64,000 bases of DNA from Flaviramulus sp. BrNp1-15 (GCF_022259695.1 NZ_CP092099.1:728471-792470); one strand, 5' to 3'; counted from the stretch's first letter, positions 32,574 to 42,202 are shown. The notes: a model not told the origin generated them from the letters alone. Program-made: numbers and translations.

Positions 32574-35500
32574 ATGAAGTACGATTTCAATAAAATCGAG
32601 AAAAAGTGGCAAGACTATTGGTCAAAAAACCAAACGTTTAAAGCTGTAAACTATAGCGAAAAACCTAAATATTATGTACTGGATATGTTTCCTTACCCAA
32701 GTGGTGCAGGCTTACATGTTGGGCACCCATTAGGATATATTGCATCAGATATTTATGCACGTTACAAACGCCATAAAGGGTTTAATGTATTGCATCCGCA
32801 AGGTTATGATAGTTTTGGTTTGCCGGCAGAACAATACGCTATTCAAACAGGACAGCATCCAGCTATTACTACCGAAACGAATATTGCAACATATCGTCGT
32901 CAATTAGATCAAATAGGATTTTCATTCGATTGGTCTCGAGAAGTTCGTACATCCGATCCAAATTATTATAAATGGACACAATGGATTTTCATTCAATTAT
33001 ACGAATCTTGGTATTGTAAAGAGGAAGAAAAAGCCTTTCCTATTTCAGAATTAGAACAACTGTTTGCTCAAGAAGGAAATATAAACTTAAGCGAAGTATG
33101 TAATGATGGTGTAGAAATATTTACCGCTGAAGATTGGAATAGTTTTTCGTCAAAGAAGAAGCAAGAAATACTTTTAAATTTTAGACTAGCCTATTTAGCA
33201 GAAACCGAAGTAAACTGGTGTCCAGCTCTTGGAACTGTTTTGGCTAATGATGAGATTGTAAACGGCGTTTCAGAACGTGGTGGACATCCTGTTGTGCGTA
33301 AAAAAATGACACAATGGAGTATGCGAATCTCAGCCTATGCAGAACGTTTATTACAAGGTTTAGATACTATAGATTGGACAGATTCGCTTAAAGAAAGTCA
33401 GCGTAACTGGATTGGAAAATCGGTTGGAGCAAGTGTGTCGTTCAACGTCATTGCGAGTGAAACGAAGCAATCTCATAAAATAGACGTTTTTACAACAAGA
33501 CCTGATACCATTTTCGGAGTTTCATTCATGACACTGGCTCCAGAGCACGAACTCGTTTCAAAAATTACAACTCCAGAACAAAAAGCTGAGGTTGAAGCCT
33601 ATATTGAAGCTACAGCAAAACGTAGCGAACGCGATAGAATGGCCGATGTAAAAACCATTTCTGGAGCGTTTACAGGTGCTTACGTAGAGCATCCGTTTAC
33701 TAAAGAGCCTATTCCGGTTTGGATTGGCGATTACGTGTTAGCGGGTTACGGAACAGGAGCAGTAATGTCTGTGCCTTGTGGTGACCAACGCGATTATGAT
33801 TTTGCAAAACATTTTAACATTCCTATCCCAAATATTTTTGAAGGTGTAGATATTAGTGAAGAAGCTTTTGCCGATAAAGACAAAACCATTATTGCTAATA
33901 GTGATTTCTTAAACGGATTAAACTATAAAAAAGCAACTAAACGTGCTATTTACGAACTGGAACAAATTAATCAAGGTGAAGGAAAAACCAATTACAGGTT
34001 AAGAGACGCAGTGTTTAGTCGTCAGCGTTATTGGGGCGAACCATTTCCGGTTTATTATGTTGATGGCATGCCACAAATGATTGATGCAAAACATTTACCA
34101 ATAAAACTACCTGAAGTTGAAAAATATTTACCAACTGAAACTGGCGAACCACCATTAGGTAACGCTACAACTTGGGCTTGGGATACTTCAAAAAATAAAG
34201 TAGTTTCAAATGATTTAATTGATAATAAAACCATTTATCCTTTAGAACTTAACACAATGCCTGGGTGGGCGGGAAGTTCATGGTATTTTAACCGATATAT
34301 GGATGCTAAAAATACTGAGGAGTTTGCCAGTAAAGAGGCGCTTGAGTATTGGAAAGATGTAGATTTATATATTGGCGGAAGCGAGCACGCCACAGGACAT
34401 TTATTATACGCACGTTTTTGGCAAAAGTTCTTGTTTGATAGAGGTGTTGTACCTGTTGATGAGTTTGCTAAAAAACTGATTAACCAAGGAATGATACTTG
34501 GAACGAGTGCTTTTGTTAATTTGTTAAGAGTTTCAGTTAAGGATAATAATGGTAATGTGAGTAAGGAAACTCTATTAATAACTGATGATTGGGTGGTAGA
34601 AATTTCCGGTTCGAAGTTGATTTCAGATGAAGCTTATAGTAATGTTTTATCAAAATTTGAAGAGGTGATGAAATTGGAAGTTCAGAAATATTTCGCATTA
34701 GATAAAAACGGTGGTAAGATTATAGATTCGATAAAATATAATATTGATGAAAAGACTAGTATTCATACTGATGTGTCTTTTGTGAATGCTTCTAATGAAT
34801 TAAATGTTGAGGCTTTTAAAAACTGGAGAGATGAATATACTAACGTTATCCCAGTTGAAGAAAATGGTAAAATTATGGTGGCGCGTGACGTTGAAAAAAT
34901 GTCCAAATCAAAATATAATGTGGTTAATCCAGACCAAATTGTTGCAGATTACGGAGCAGACAGTTTACGTCTTTACGAAATGTTTCTTGGCCCGTTAGAG
35001 CAATACAAACCTTGGAATACTGCTGGTATTACAGGTGTACACTCTTTCCTTAAAAAACTCTGGAAATTGTATGTTGACGATATTGGTTTAAAAGTAAACG
35101 ATGCAGAACCAACAAAAGACAACTTAAAAACGCTTCATAAAACCATTAAAAAAGTAGAAGAAGATATTGAGAATTTCTCGTTTAATACTTCGGTTTCTAC
35201 ATTTATGATTGCGGTAAACGAGTTAACAGCTCAAAAATGTACAAGTAAAACTATATTAGAACCTTTATTGGTTTTAATATCGCCTTATGCGCCACATATT
35301 GCTGAAGAATTATGGAGCCAGTTAGGAAATAAAGAATCTATTTCCACTGCACCTTTCCCAAAATTTGATGCAAGTCACTTAGTAGAAAGTAGCAAAGTGT
35401 ACCCAATTTCATTTAACGGTAAAATGCGTTTTACACTAGAATTGCCATTGGATATGAGTAAAGACGAGATTGAAAAAACAGTATTGGCGCACGAAAAAAC

Positions 35501-35576
35501 CCAAGAACAATTACAAGGTAGAACACCTAAAAAGGTTATTGTAGTTCCAGGTAAAATTGTGAATATAGTAGGCTAA
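32574..35576 (+). CDS. leuS: leucyl-tRNA synthetase with in-frame repeat insertion
   Basis: Class I synthetase charging tRNA-Leu. Visible: the HIGH motif as GAGLHVGHPLGY (about 44-55), a Bacteroidota-type insert before VNWCPALGTVLANDE, the editing (CP1) domain with VFTTRPDTIFGVSFM (about 303-317), and the KMSKS loop EKMSKSKYNVVNPDQ (about 772-786), then anticodon and C-terminal domains. At 1000 residues it is longer than usual. Two causes are visible: a palindromic repeat read as NVIASETKQSHK (about 290-301) and a long insert (about 648-750) in the catalytic core. The stop overlaps the start of another palindromic repeat. Confidence 0.97.
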   Translation: MKYDFNKIEKKWQDYWSKNQTFKAVNYSEKPKYYVLDMFPYPSGAGLHVGHPLGYIASDIYARYKRHKGFNVLHPQGYDSFGLPAEQYAIQTGQHPAITTETNIATYRRQLDQIGFSFDWSREVRTSDPNYYKWTQWIFIQLYESWYCKEEEKAFPISELEQLFAQEGNINLSEVCNDGVEIFTAEDWNSFSSKKKQEILLNFRLAYLAETEVNWCPALGTVLANDEIVNGVSERGGHPVVRKKMTQWSMRISAYAERLLQGLDTIDWTDSLKESQRNWIGKSVGASVSFNVIASETKQSHKIDVFTTRPDTIFGVSFMTLAPEHELVSKITTPEQKAEVEAYIEATAKRSERDRMADVKTISGAFTGAYVEHPFTKEPIPVWIGDYVLAGYGTGAVMSVPCGDQRDYDFAKHFNIPIPNIFEGVDISEEAFADKDKTIIANSDFLNGLNYKKATKRAIYELEQINQGEGKTNYRLRDAVFSRQRYWGEPFPVYYVDGMPQMIDAKHLPIKLPEVEKYLPTETGEPPLGNATTWAWDTSKNKVVSNDLIDNKTIYPLELNTMPGWAGSSWYFNRYMDAKNTEEFASKEALEYWKDVDLYIGGSEHATGHLLYARFWQKFLFDRGVVPVDEFAKKLINQGMILGTSAFVNLLRVSVKDNNGNVSKETLLITDDWVVEISGSKLISDEAYSNVLSKFEEVMKLEVQKYFALDKNGGKIIDSIKYNIDEKTSIHTDVSFVNASNELNVEAFKNWRDEYTNVIPVEENGKIMVARDVEKMSKSKYNVVNPDQIVADYGADSLRLYEMFLGPLEQYKPWNTAGITGVHSFLKKLWKLYVDDIGLKVNDAEPTKDNLKTLHKTIKKVEEDIENFSFNTSVSTFMIAVNELTAQKCTSKTILEPLLVLISPYAPHIAEELWSQLGNKESISTAPFPKFDASHLVESSKVYPISFNGKMRFTLELPLDMSKDEIEKTVLAHEKTQEQLQGRTPKKVIVVPGKIVNIVG
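33446..33474 (+). repeat. palindromic repeat inserted in frame in leuS
   Basis: CGTCATTGCGAGTGAAACGA and the following AGCAATCTC form the widespread intergenic-type palindrome ATTGCGAG/.. AAGCAAT; here it is translated as VIASETKQS at the start of the editing domain. Confidence 0.8.
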
Positions 35577-35602
35577 CGTCATTCCGAGGAACGGAGTGAC
35601 GT
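35576..35602 (+). repeat. palindromic repeat at the leuS stop codon
   Basis: ACGTCATTCCG ... CGGAGTGACGT: 11-base arms with one mismatch, directly after leuS TAA. May also serve as a 3'-end hairpin. Confidence 0.7.
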
Positions 35603-35623
35603 GGTAATTTGTTTGATTTCATT

Positions 35624-35662
35624 GTCATGTCGAAATGATGTACGATTGAGACATCACATAAT
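35624..35662 (+). repeat. 39-nt dispersed repeat, copy 2
   Basis: Begins GTCATGTCGAAATGATGTAC and ends GAGACATCACATAAT; four mismatches to copy 1 at 30147-30185, which lies in the opposite orientation 5.4 kb upstream. Confidence 0.8.
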
Positions 35663-35715
35663 AAATAAATCTTTAAATGGTTTTACAATGACGTTCTATA
35701 TAAATTTTTAAAAAC

Positions 35716-36204
35716 ATGAAAAGAGTAATTATTGTTTGTGTCTTATTTTTAAGTGTATTTGTTTCTTGTTCAAGTGATGATGATAATTCAAAACCTGCTC
35801 CAGATTCATATATTTTGGAATCTATTATTGGTTCATGGGCGTATAATACCGTAAAAATTGATGGAACTGTTTACACTTATGAGCATACAGAAGGTTGTGT
35901 AAAGGATCTTTTTCAGTTTTATAATGAAGAGGGAAAGGTATTTGAATTTGAAGAAGATTATGTTTCAAATTGTGATATCTGTGCAGATTGTGCCATAAGC
36001 TCAACAAATCTTAAATGGGAGTTATATGGAAATGTAATAGATTTATATTTTGGCGAGCAGTTTATAACTCAATATGAAATACTTGAAGTAAATACAGATA
36101 TAATTAGATATAAACGTATTTTTGATTATGATGAAGATGGTGATGAAGACGAAATAGAAATTACAGGAGTGCCCTATGATCCATACGACGAATTTGATGA
36201 TTAA
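35716..36204 (+). CDS. lipocalin-like lipoprotein of unknown function
   Basis: Lipoprotein signal with lipobox VFVSCSSDDD (Cys18). The mature region has IIGSWAYNTVKIDGT, the start pattern of Bacteroidota lipocalin-like domains, then alternating strands. Four cysteines lie in CVKD and CDICADC; they may form disulfides in the periplasm. The C-terminus is very acidic (DYDEDGDEDEIEI, DEFDD), a possible calcium site. Single gene; SemiSWEET begins 6 nt after its stop. Confidence 0.7.
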   Translation: MKRVIIVCVLFLSVFVSCSSDDDNSKPAPDSYILESIIGSWAYNTVKIDGTVYTYEHTEGCVKDLFQFYNEEGKVFEFEEDYVSNCDICADCAISSTNLKWELYGNVIDLYFGEQFITQYEILEVNTDIIRYKRIFDYDEDGDEDEIEITGVPYDPYDEFDD

Positions 36205-36210
36205 ATTTTA

Positions 36211-36462
36211 ATGGAAACCATAGGCTTTATAGCAGCAATTTTAACAACAGCAGCGTTTCTTCCGCAAGTTTATAAAACATGGAAAACTAAAGATGTTTCA
36301 AGTTTATCTATGCCTATGCTTATTATGTTTTTTATAGGAATTGTTTTGTGGCTGGTCTATGGGTTTCTTAAAAATAGTCCTTCCATGATTTTTGCAAATA
36401 GTATTACGGTAGTTTCTTCCTTTCTACTAGTTTATTTCAAAATTAAATACAGAAAGAAATAA
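36211..36462 (+). CDS. SemiSWEET sugar transporter
   Basis: Small sugar transporter that works as a dimer of three-helix PQ-loop units. The 83 residues hold the PQ motif LPQVYKTWKTKDVSSLS (18-34) in helix 1 and the three helices at about 3-22, 38-55 and 62-78, with NSITVVSSF in helix 3. Starts 6 nt after the lipoprotein gene, so likely cotranscribed. The substrate is probably a mono- or disaccharide by family. Confidence 0.92.
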   Translation: METIGFIAAILTTAAFLPQVYKTWKTKDVSSLSMPMLIMFFIGIVLWLVYGFLKNSPSMIFANSITVVSSFLLVYFKIKYRKK

Positions 36463-36630
36463 ATTAAGTTGATAATTCTGAAGGTTAATTTTCTGGTGAA
36501 ATTCTCTATTTCATAAAATTATATTTTTAATTTCTTCAATTTGATAAAAATGGATGCGTTAAAGGTTTTTAACTTAAATTCTGCTTTTTTCATTGTAATT
36601 TGGTGACATCATTTATATAAAACTTTACTT

Positions 36631-37716
36631 ATGAAAATTGGTGTTCCAAAAGAAATTAAAAACAACGAAAACAGAGTAGGTATGACGCCTGCAGGAGTTT
36701 TTGAATTAACAAAACGCAATCATATTGTTTATATACAAGCCACTGCCGGTTTTGGTAGTGGTTTTTTTGATGAAGATTATCAGGAAGCTGGAGCAATTAT
36801 CTTAAAATCTATTGAAGAAGTTTACGCTTCCAGCGATATGATTGTAAAGGTTAAAGAGCCTATACAAGAGGAATACGATTTAATTAAACCTAACCAAGTT
36901 GTTTTCACCTATTTTCATTTTGCATCAAGTGAAACCTTAACAAAAGCTATGATAAAAAGCAATGCTATTTGTATTGCTTATGAAACTGTTGAAGATGCAG
37001 ATGGAAGTCTTCCGCTTTTAACCCCAATGTCTGAAGTAGCTGGAAGAATGTCTATTCAACAAGGTGCAAAATATTTAGAAAAACCAATTAAAGGTCGTGG
37101 TGTTTTATTAGGCGGTGTGCCAGGTGTTCCACCAGGGCGTGTATTAGTTTTAGGAGCCGGTGTTGTTGGTGTACAAGCAGCTAAAATGGCTGCAGGATTG
37201 GGAGCACATGTTACCATAATGGATATTAATATGAAGCAATTACGTTATGTAAACGATGTTATGCCAAACCATGTAGTAACCGAGTTTTCCAGCGAATATA
37301 ATATTAGAAACCGTATTAAAGAATCCGATTTAATTATAGGTGGTGTTTTAATTAAAGGAGCCAAAGCACCAAAATTAATTACTAAAGATATGCTTCAGGA
37401 TATGCGACCAGGAACTGTAATTGTAGATGTAGCAGTAGACCAAGGTGGATGTTTTGAAACCACAAAACCAACAACACACGAAGATCCGACATATATTATA
37501 GACGATGTAGTGCATTATTGTGTTGCAAATATGCCTGGTGCAGTGCCTTATACTTCTACAGTGGCGTTGACTAATGTTACTTTGCCTTATGTAGTAAAAC
37601 TTGCTAACGAGGGTTGGGAGAAGGCATGCGAAAATAGTAAACCGTTATCAAAAGGATTGAATATTGTAAAAGGAGACGTTGTTTATAAAGAAATTGCTGA
37701 AACTTTTGCTTTATAA
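36631..37716 (+). CDS. ald: alanine dehydrogenase
   Basis: NAD-dependent reversible deamination of alanine to pyruvate. The 361 residues start MKIGVPKEIKNNENRVGMTP, contain the catalytic Lys in VKVKEP and His in FTYFHFA, and the NAD loop VLVLGAGVVGVQAAKMAAG (about 169-187). The end NMPGAVPYTSTVALTN is also family-typical. Related NAD(P) transhydrogenase alpha subunits share the fold but lack this C-terminal context. Single gene. Confidence 0.93.
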   Translation: MKIGVPKEIKNNENRVGMTPAGVFELTKRNHIVYIQATAGFGSGFFDEDYQEAGAIILKSIEEVYASSDMIVKVKEPIQEEYDLIKPNQVVFTYFHFASSETLTKAMIKSNAICIAYETVEDADGSLPLLTPMSEVAGRMSIQQGAKYLEKPIKGRGVLLGGVPGVPPGRVLVLGAGVVGVQAAKMAAGLGAHVTIMDINMKQLRYVNDVMPNHVVTEFSSEYNIRNRIKESDLIIGGVLIKGAKAPKLITKDMLQDMRPGTVIVDVAVDQGGCFETTKPTTHEDPTYIIDDVVHYCVANMPGAVPYTSTVALTNVTLPYVVKLANEGWEKACENSKPLSKGLNIVKGDVVYKEIAETFAL

Positions 37717-37749
37717 TACTGACAATCTTTCATAAGATATAATTGGCGT

Positions 37750-37757
37750 TATTTTTG
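37750..37757 (+). promoter_or_regulatory. promoter -7 box for the YugP-like protease gene
   Basis: TATTTTTG, about 36 nt before the ATG at 37794. Confidence 0.5.
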
Positions 37758-37793
37758 CTATATTTATTTTTAGAAATTAAAATTTAGAAAAAA

Positions 37794-38489
37794 ATGACAG
37801 GATATTATATATTAATTGGTGCAATTGCTTTAGTAAGTTGGTTAGTAAGCAGTACGTTAAAACGTAAATTTGCAAAATACTCTAAAATACACTTGCGAAA
37901 TGGAATGAGTGGTGCCGAAATTGCTGAAAAAATGTTAGCAGATCATGGTATTACTGATGTTGAGGTTATTTCAACTAGAGGGCAATTAACAGACCATTAT
38001 AACCCAAAAAATAAAACGGTTAACTTAAGTGAAGCAGTTTATAATCAGCGAAATGCTGCCGCTGCAGCTGTTGCAGCTCACGAAGTTGGTCATGCTGTAC
38101 AACATGCTCAGGCTTACAGTTGGTTGCAAATGCGTTCAAGTTTAGTGCCTGTAGTTAGTGTAACATCTGGAATGTCTCAATATTTAATTATTGGAGGTTT
38201 AGTATTAGGTGGAGCTGCTGGTGTAGGTTTAGGATGGTGGGTTGCTGCCGCTGGAGTTGCATTTATGGGGTTTGCGACTTTGTTTAGTTTTATTACGTTA
38301 CCAGTAGAATATGATGCTAGTAATAGAGCATTAGCTTGGTTAAAAAATAAAAATATGGTTTCGCAACAGGAATATGCAGGTTCAGAAGAAGCCTTAAAGT
38401 GGGCAGCAAGAACATATTTGGTTGCAGCTGTTGGTGCTTTAGCATCTTTATTATATTGGGCGCTTCAAGTGTTTGGAGGCAGAGACTAA
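37794..38489 (+). CDS. YugP-type membrane zinc metallopeptidase
   Basis: Membrane protease of the YugP family. The zinc site HEVGHAVQH is at 96-104, with the preceding stretch AAAAAVAAHEV in a helix. Membrane segments: about 2-20, 118-160 (two helices, with GGLVLGGAAGVGLGWW), and 200-222. The length of 231 matches. Substrate unknown; envelope quality control is a family-level guess. A long terminator follows. Confidence 0.88.
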   Translation: MTGYYILIGAIALVSWLVSSTLKRKFAKYSKIHLRNGMSGAEIAEKMLADHGITDVEVISTRGQLTDHYNPKNKTVNLSEAVYNQRNAAAAAVAAHEVGHAVQHAQAYSWLQMRSSLVPVVSVTSGMSQYLIIGGLVLGGAAGVGLGWWVAAAGVAFMGFATLFSFITLPVEYDASNRALAWLKNKNMVSQQEYAGSEEALKWAARTYLVAAVGALASLLYWALQVFGGRD

Positions 38490-38509
38490 AATTTAAACAC
38501 ATTTCATAT

Positions 38510-38555
38510 AAACCGAATTCTTATTCTATTTTAATAAGAATTCGGTTTCTTTTTG
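38510..38555 (+). terminator. terminator after the YugP-like gene
   Basis: AAACCGAATTCTTATT / AATAAGAATTCGGTTT, a perfect 16-bp stem, then a U-rich tail. Confidence 0.9.
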
Positions 38556-38590
38556 TTACATTTATTTAGTAATTAAAACAATCGTATTTT

Positions 38591-39292
38591 ATGGAAAACA
38601 TGTTTCAAAACAAACTGGTAGTTAATGATTTGTCGGATGTTGAAAAAGTAGCATTTTACAAAAAAACGTACTCTCATGTAGCAGGTGGCGTATTAGTATT
38701 TATTCTTTTTGAATACTTGCTATTACAAAGCGAAACTATTGTGAATTTTGCCCTATCCATGACGCAAGGTTTTCGTTGGCTAATTATGCTAGGAGGTTTT
38801 ATGTTTATAACTAACTACGCAGAAAAAATGGCTTTAAAAACACCAGATACCAACAAGCAATATATGGCATTTGGGTTATACGTTTTAGCCGAAGCATTTA
38901 TCTTTTTACCTTTAATTTATATTGCTATAGCCTATACACAGAGTTTTGATTTGTTAAATCAAGCAGCCATAGTAACACTAGCTTTATTTACAGGATTATC
39001 GGCCATTGTATTTGTTACAAAAAAGGACTTTTCGTTTTTAAAAGCAGGCTTAACAGTCGGTTTTTTTATTGCGTTAGGTTTAATAGTAGCAGGAACACTT
39101 TTTGGGTTTAATCTGGGGCTTTGGTTTTCTGTAGGTATGTGTGTGTTGGCAGCAGGATCTATTTTATATCAAACATCAAATTTAGTTCATAACTATTCAA
39201 ACGATCAATATATTCCAGCAGCATTAGGTTTATTTGCTTCTTTAATGTTATTGTTTTGGTATGTATTAAGTATTTTCTTGTCTAGAGACTAG
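38591..39292 (+). CDS. Bax inhibitor-1/YccA family membrane protein
   Basis: A 233-residue protein with seven membrane helices and the BI-1 layout: cytoplasmic start, then KTYSHVAGGVLVFILFEY at helix 1, and the late YTSN-type QTSNLVHNYSNDQYIPAALGLFASL (split in the alignment, about 197-220) with the conserved Asp pair replaced partly by Asn-Asp. Members affect calcium leak or stress tolerance and in bacteria interact with FtsH (YccA). The exact role here is unknown. Followed by a terminator. Confidence 0.85.
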   Translation: MENMFQNKLVVNDLSDVEKVAFYKKTYSHVAGGVLVFILFEYLLLQSETIVNFALSMTQGFRWLIMLGGFMFITNYAEKMALKTPDTNKQYMAFGLYVLAEAFIFLPLIYIAIAYTQSFDLLNQAAIVTLALFTGLSAIVFVTKKDFSFLKAGLTVGFFIALGLIVAGTLFGFNLGLWFSVGMCVLAAGSILYQTSNLVHNYSNDQYIPAALGLFASLMLLFWYVLSIFLSRD

Positions 39293-39316
39293 ATATTATA
39301 AAAACACAATTCAAAG

Positions 39317-39342
39317 GCTCTGAAATTTTTCAGAGCTTTTTT
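39317..39342 (+). terminator. terminator after the BI-1 family gene
   Basis: GCTCTGAAA / TTTCAGAGC with short loop and T-run. Confidence 0.85.
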
Positions 39343-39372
39343 GTTTCTTTACAAAATAATCTCAATTAGTAA

Positions 39373-41145
39373 ATGAAAAACCCTCTAGAATACTATAAAA
39401 AATACTTAGAAATTTATACTGAAGAAGTACAAAAGCTAACTAAGAAAATGACACTGTTTAGCGTGTATAGATTAGTTGTGTTTTTATTAACTGCTTTTGG
39501 TGTTTACATAACTTTTTCAAAATGGCAATTTGCAGTTGCTATAGCTGTTATAGGTATGATTATTTTTGGAGTTTTACTATCTAAATACACCGATTTAAAA
39601 ACAAAAAAAGCATTAAATAAATCGCTAGTTTCTATAAACGAAGATGAAATAAAAATTGCTTCAGGCAATTTTCATGATCGAGAAGACGGACTTCAGTTTC
39701 AAGACCCAAATCATTTTTATAGTTTGGATATCGATTTATTTGGTCGTGGTTCTTTTTTTCAGTTTATAAACAGAACAACCATAAAAGAAGGCACACAAAA
39801 ATTAGCAGATGCTTTAAAAGCAAATGATATTAAAGAGATTGAATTACGTCAAGAAGCCATAAAAGAACTAAGTTCTAAACCTAAATGGCGTCAGCATTAC
39901 ACCGCTACATCAAGTTTGGTACATGTAGAAACACCTGCAATAAAAATTATTAATTGGTTGCAAAGTCATCAATCATTTTTACCAAAAATAATGCAATGGC
40001 TACCAATTGGTTTTTCTATACTTTCTATACTAATATTTGTGCTTACAGTTTTAAATCTAATACCAAATCTAGCATTTATAGGGTATTGGTTGCTCATTGG
40101 TTTAGGAATTACAGGGCGTTATCTTAAAAAAATCAATATTTTGTCTTTTAATACAGATAAGGTTAGAGATACATTCAGGCAATATGCTTTGTTGTTAGAT
40201 TTAATTGAAAATGAACAGTTTTCTTCAGAATTATTGAAACAAAAACAACAACAAATACAATCTGAAGGCCAAAAAGCATCTGATGTTTTTAAAGCGTTTT
40301 CAAAATCACTTGATGCATTAGATAACCGAAATAATCTTATTGGGGCTATTTTTGGAAACGGTTATTTTTTAACAGATTTAAAAAATAGTTATAGAATCGA
40401 GCAATGGATTAAACAATATGCTAATAAAGTAGCCGATTGGTTTGAAGTCGTTTCTTTTTTTGATGCTTACAACACTTTAGGAAACTATGTGTATAATCAT
40501 CCAGATTACGTATTTTCTAAAATTATAGAAAACAAAGCAGTAATTAAAGCAAATAAATTAGGGCATCCGTTATTAAAAAGAGAAAAACGAGTTGATAGTG
40601 ATTTAATCATTAACAATGAACAATTTTTTATTGTAACTGGAGCTAATATGGCTGGTAAAAGTACATTTTTACGAACAGTTTCTTTACACATTGTTATGGC
40701 AAATATGGGTTTACCTGTATGCGCTGAATCAAGCGAATATTCTCCTGTAAAACTTATTACGAGCATGCGAACCTCAGATTCTTTAACTGATGAAAGTTCA
40801 TATTTCTTTTCTGAATTAACGCGCTTAAAGTACATAGTTGATGCCATTCAAAAAGAACCTTATTTTATTGTTTTAGACGAAATTTTAAAAGGCACAAACA
40901 GCACCGACAAAGCTATTGGTTCTAGAAAATTTGTCGAGAAATTAGTGGCTTCAAATGCAACAGGAATTATAGCAACTCACGATTTAAGTTTATGCGAAAT
41001 TGAAAAAGAACTTAATGAGGTTGAAAACTATTATTTTGATGCCGAAATTATAAATGATGAACTTCACTTTGATTATAAATTAAAACAAGGCGTTTGCCAA
41101 AATATGAACGCGTCGTTCTTATTGAAGAAAATGGAAATTGTATAA
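39373..41145 (+). CDS. membrane-anchored MutS-like ATPase
   Basis: A 590-residue protein with a MutS C-terminal ATPase but no mismatch-recognition domain. The ATPase (about 400-590) has Walker A TGANMAGKSTFLRT, the MutS-specific ESSYFFSELTRL, Walker B YFIVLDEILKGTNSTD and the ATHDLSL switch. N-terminal hydrophobic helices at about 29-47 and 49-70, and again at 210-228 and 232-250, make it membrane bound, which classical MutS or MutS2 are not. Bacteroidota have such proteins annotated simply as mismatch repair proteins; the real role is unknown. Only 88 nt separate it from the LytS-like kinase gene. Confidence 0.85.
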   Translation: MKNPLEYYKKYLEIYTEEVQKLTKKMTLFSVYRLVVFLLTAFGVYITFSKWQFAVAIAVIGMIIFGVLLSKYTDLKTKKALNKSLVSINEDEIKIASGNFHDREDGLQFQDPNHFYSLDIDLFGRGSFFQFINRTTIKEGTQKLADALKANDIKEIELRQEAIKELSSKPKWRQHYTATSSLVHVETPAIKIINWLQSHQSFLPKIMQWLPIGFSILSILIFVLTVLNLIPNLAFIGYWLLIGLGITGRYLKKINILSFNTDKVRDTFRQYALLLDLIENEQFSSELLKQKQQQIQSEGQKASDVFKAFSKSLDALDNRNNLIGAIFGNGYFLTDLKNSYRIEQWIKQYANKVADWFEVVSFFDAYNTLGNYVYNHPDYVFSKIIENKAVIKANKLGHPLLKREKRVDSDLIINNEQFFIVTGANMAGKSTFLRTVSLHIVMANMGLPVCAESSEYSPVKLITSMRTSDSLTDESSYFFSELTRLKYIVDAIQKEPYFIVLDEILKGTNSTDKAIGSRKFVEKLVASNATGIIATHDLSLCEIEKELNEVENYYFDAEIINDELHFDYKLKQGVCQNMNASFLLKKMEIV

Positions 41146-41233
41146 CGCTAAAGAGTAGTTCGTAACTACAAATAGGGTTTTTGTACACATTCTTTTGAGT
41201 TTGAAACCTTTTCTCGCTATTTTCATAAACTAA

Positions 41234-42202
41234 ATGAAAATAGTAAACAAAAATATCTCCCAAATATTAGTGCACATTCTGTTTTGGATGCTCTTTGTAT
41301 TTGTTTCACTTTTTCTTTTTTCAGATTTCTATTGGAAAGAGAATCCGTTTTTACAATACGTTGTCTTGTTAGTGGCTATCGTTTACATCAATAATTTTTT
41401 TCTATTACCTTTTTTTGTAAAAAATAAACTGTACGCGGTTTATGTGTTTGTGTTTGCAGGTATTTCATTTTTAGCTACACAATTATATTGCTACGCTTTT
41501 GCTAAATGCGGATGCTCTGTTTTTAAGTGTTTAAGCGATTATTTATGGCAAAGCTTAGTGCCGCTTATTTTCTTTTCATTTATATGGGTTTTATACCGAT
41601 TTATTGATGAGCAAGAAGAAGTAGAAAAGGTGAAAAAAGAACATGCCGAAATGGAATTAAAGTTTTTAAAATCTCAAATAAATCCGCATGTTTTATTTAA
41701 TAATTTGAATACGATTTATTCCTATTCCATTGAAAAACCTAACGAAACGCCAGAGCTTATTTTAATGCTTTCAGATAATTTAAAACATGTATTGTATGAA
41801 AGTAACGAGAAAACAATTTCGCTTGAAAAAGAAATTCAGTTTATAGATAATTATATTAAGTTTCAAACTATTAGAACAGAAGGTGTAAAGCAAATTTATT
41901 ACAATAAAAATATAGATTCTTTTAACCATCAGATAGCACCATTACTTTTAATAACTATTATTGAAAATGCTTTTAAACATAGCACTTTAAATAGCGATAT
42001 TATGGTAAATATTAATGTTGAAAAATGGGTTTTAAGGTTTACTTGCGAAAATGATTTTGATAAACAAAAAGTAACTTCAACCGATTTAAAAATAGGCTTA
42101 CAGAATCTTGAAAAACGGCTAGAGTTGATTTATAAAGACACTTATAAGTTTAAACTTGAAAAAGATGATACCTTTAAAGTGATTTTAATACTAAATTTAT
42201 AA
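41234..42202 (+). CDS. LytS-type sensor histidine kinase
   Basis: Four N-terminal membrane helices (about 10-30, 40-60, 66-86, 104-122), a short coiled coil (DEQEEVEKVKKEHAEMELK), then the His_kinase domain with FLKSQINPHVLFNNLN; His152 is the phosphorylation site. The ATPase part has LLLITIIENAFKHS (N box). There is no periplasmic sensor domain, so the signal is probably sensed in or near the membrane. Its stop overlaps the regulator's start (TAATG). Confidence 0.93.
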   Translation: MKIVNKNISQILVHILFWMLFVFVSLFLFSDFYWKENPFLQYVVLLVAIVYINNFFLLPFFVKNKLYAVYVFVFAGISFLATQLYCYAFAKCGCSVFKCLSDYLWQSLVPLIFFSFIWVLYRFIDEQEEVEKVKKEHAEMELKFLKSQINPHVLFNNLNTIYSYSIEKPNETPELILMLSDNLKHVLYESNEKTISLEKEIQFIDNYIKFQTIRTEGVKQIYYNKNIDSFNHQIAPLLLITIIENAFKHSTLNSDIMVNINVEKWVLRFTCENDFDKQKVTSTDLKIGLQNLEKRLELIYKDTYKFKLEKDDTFKVILILNL

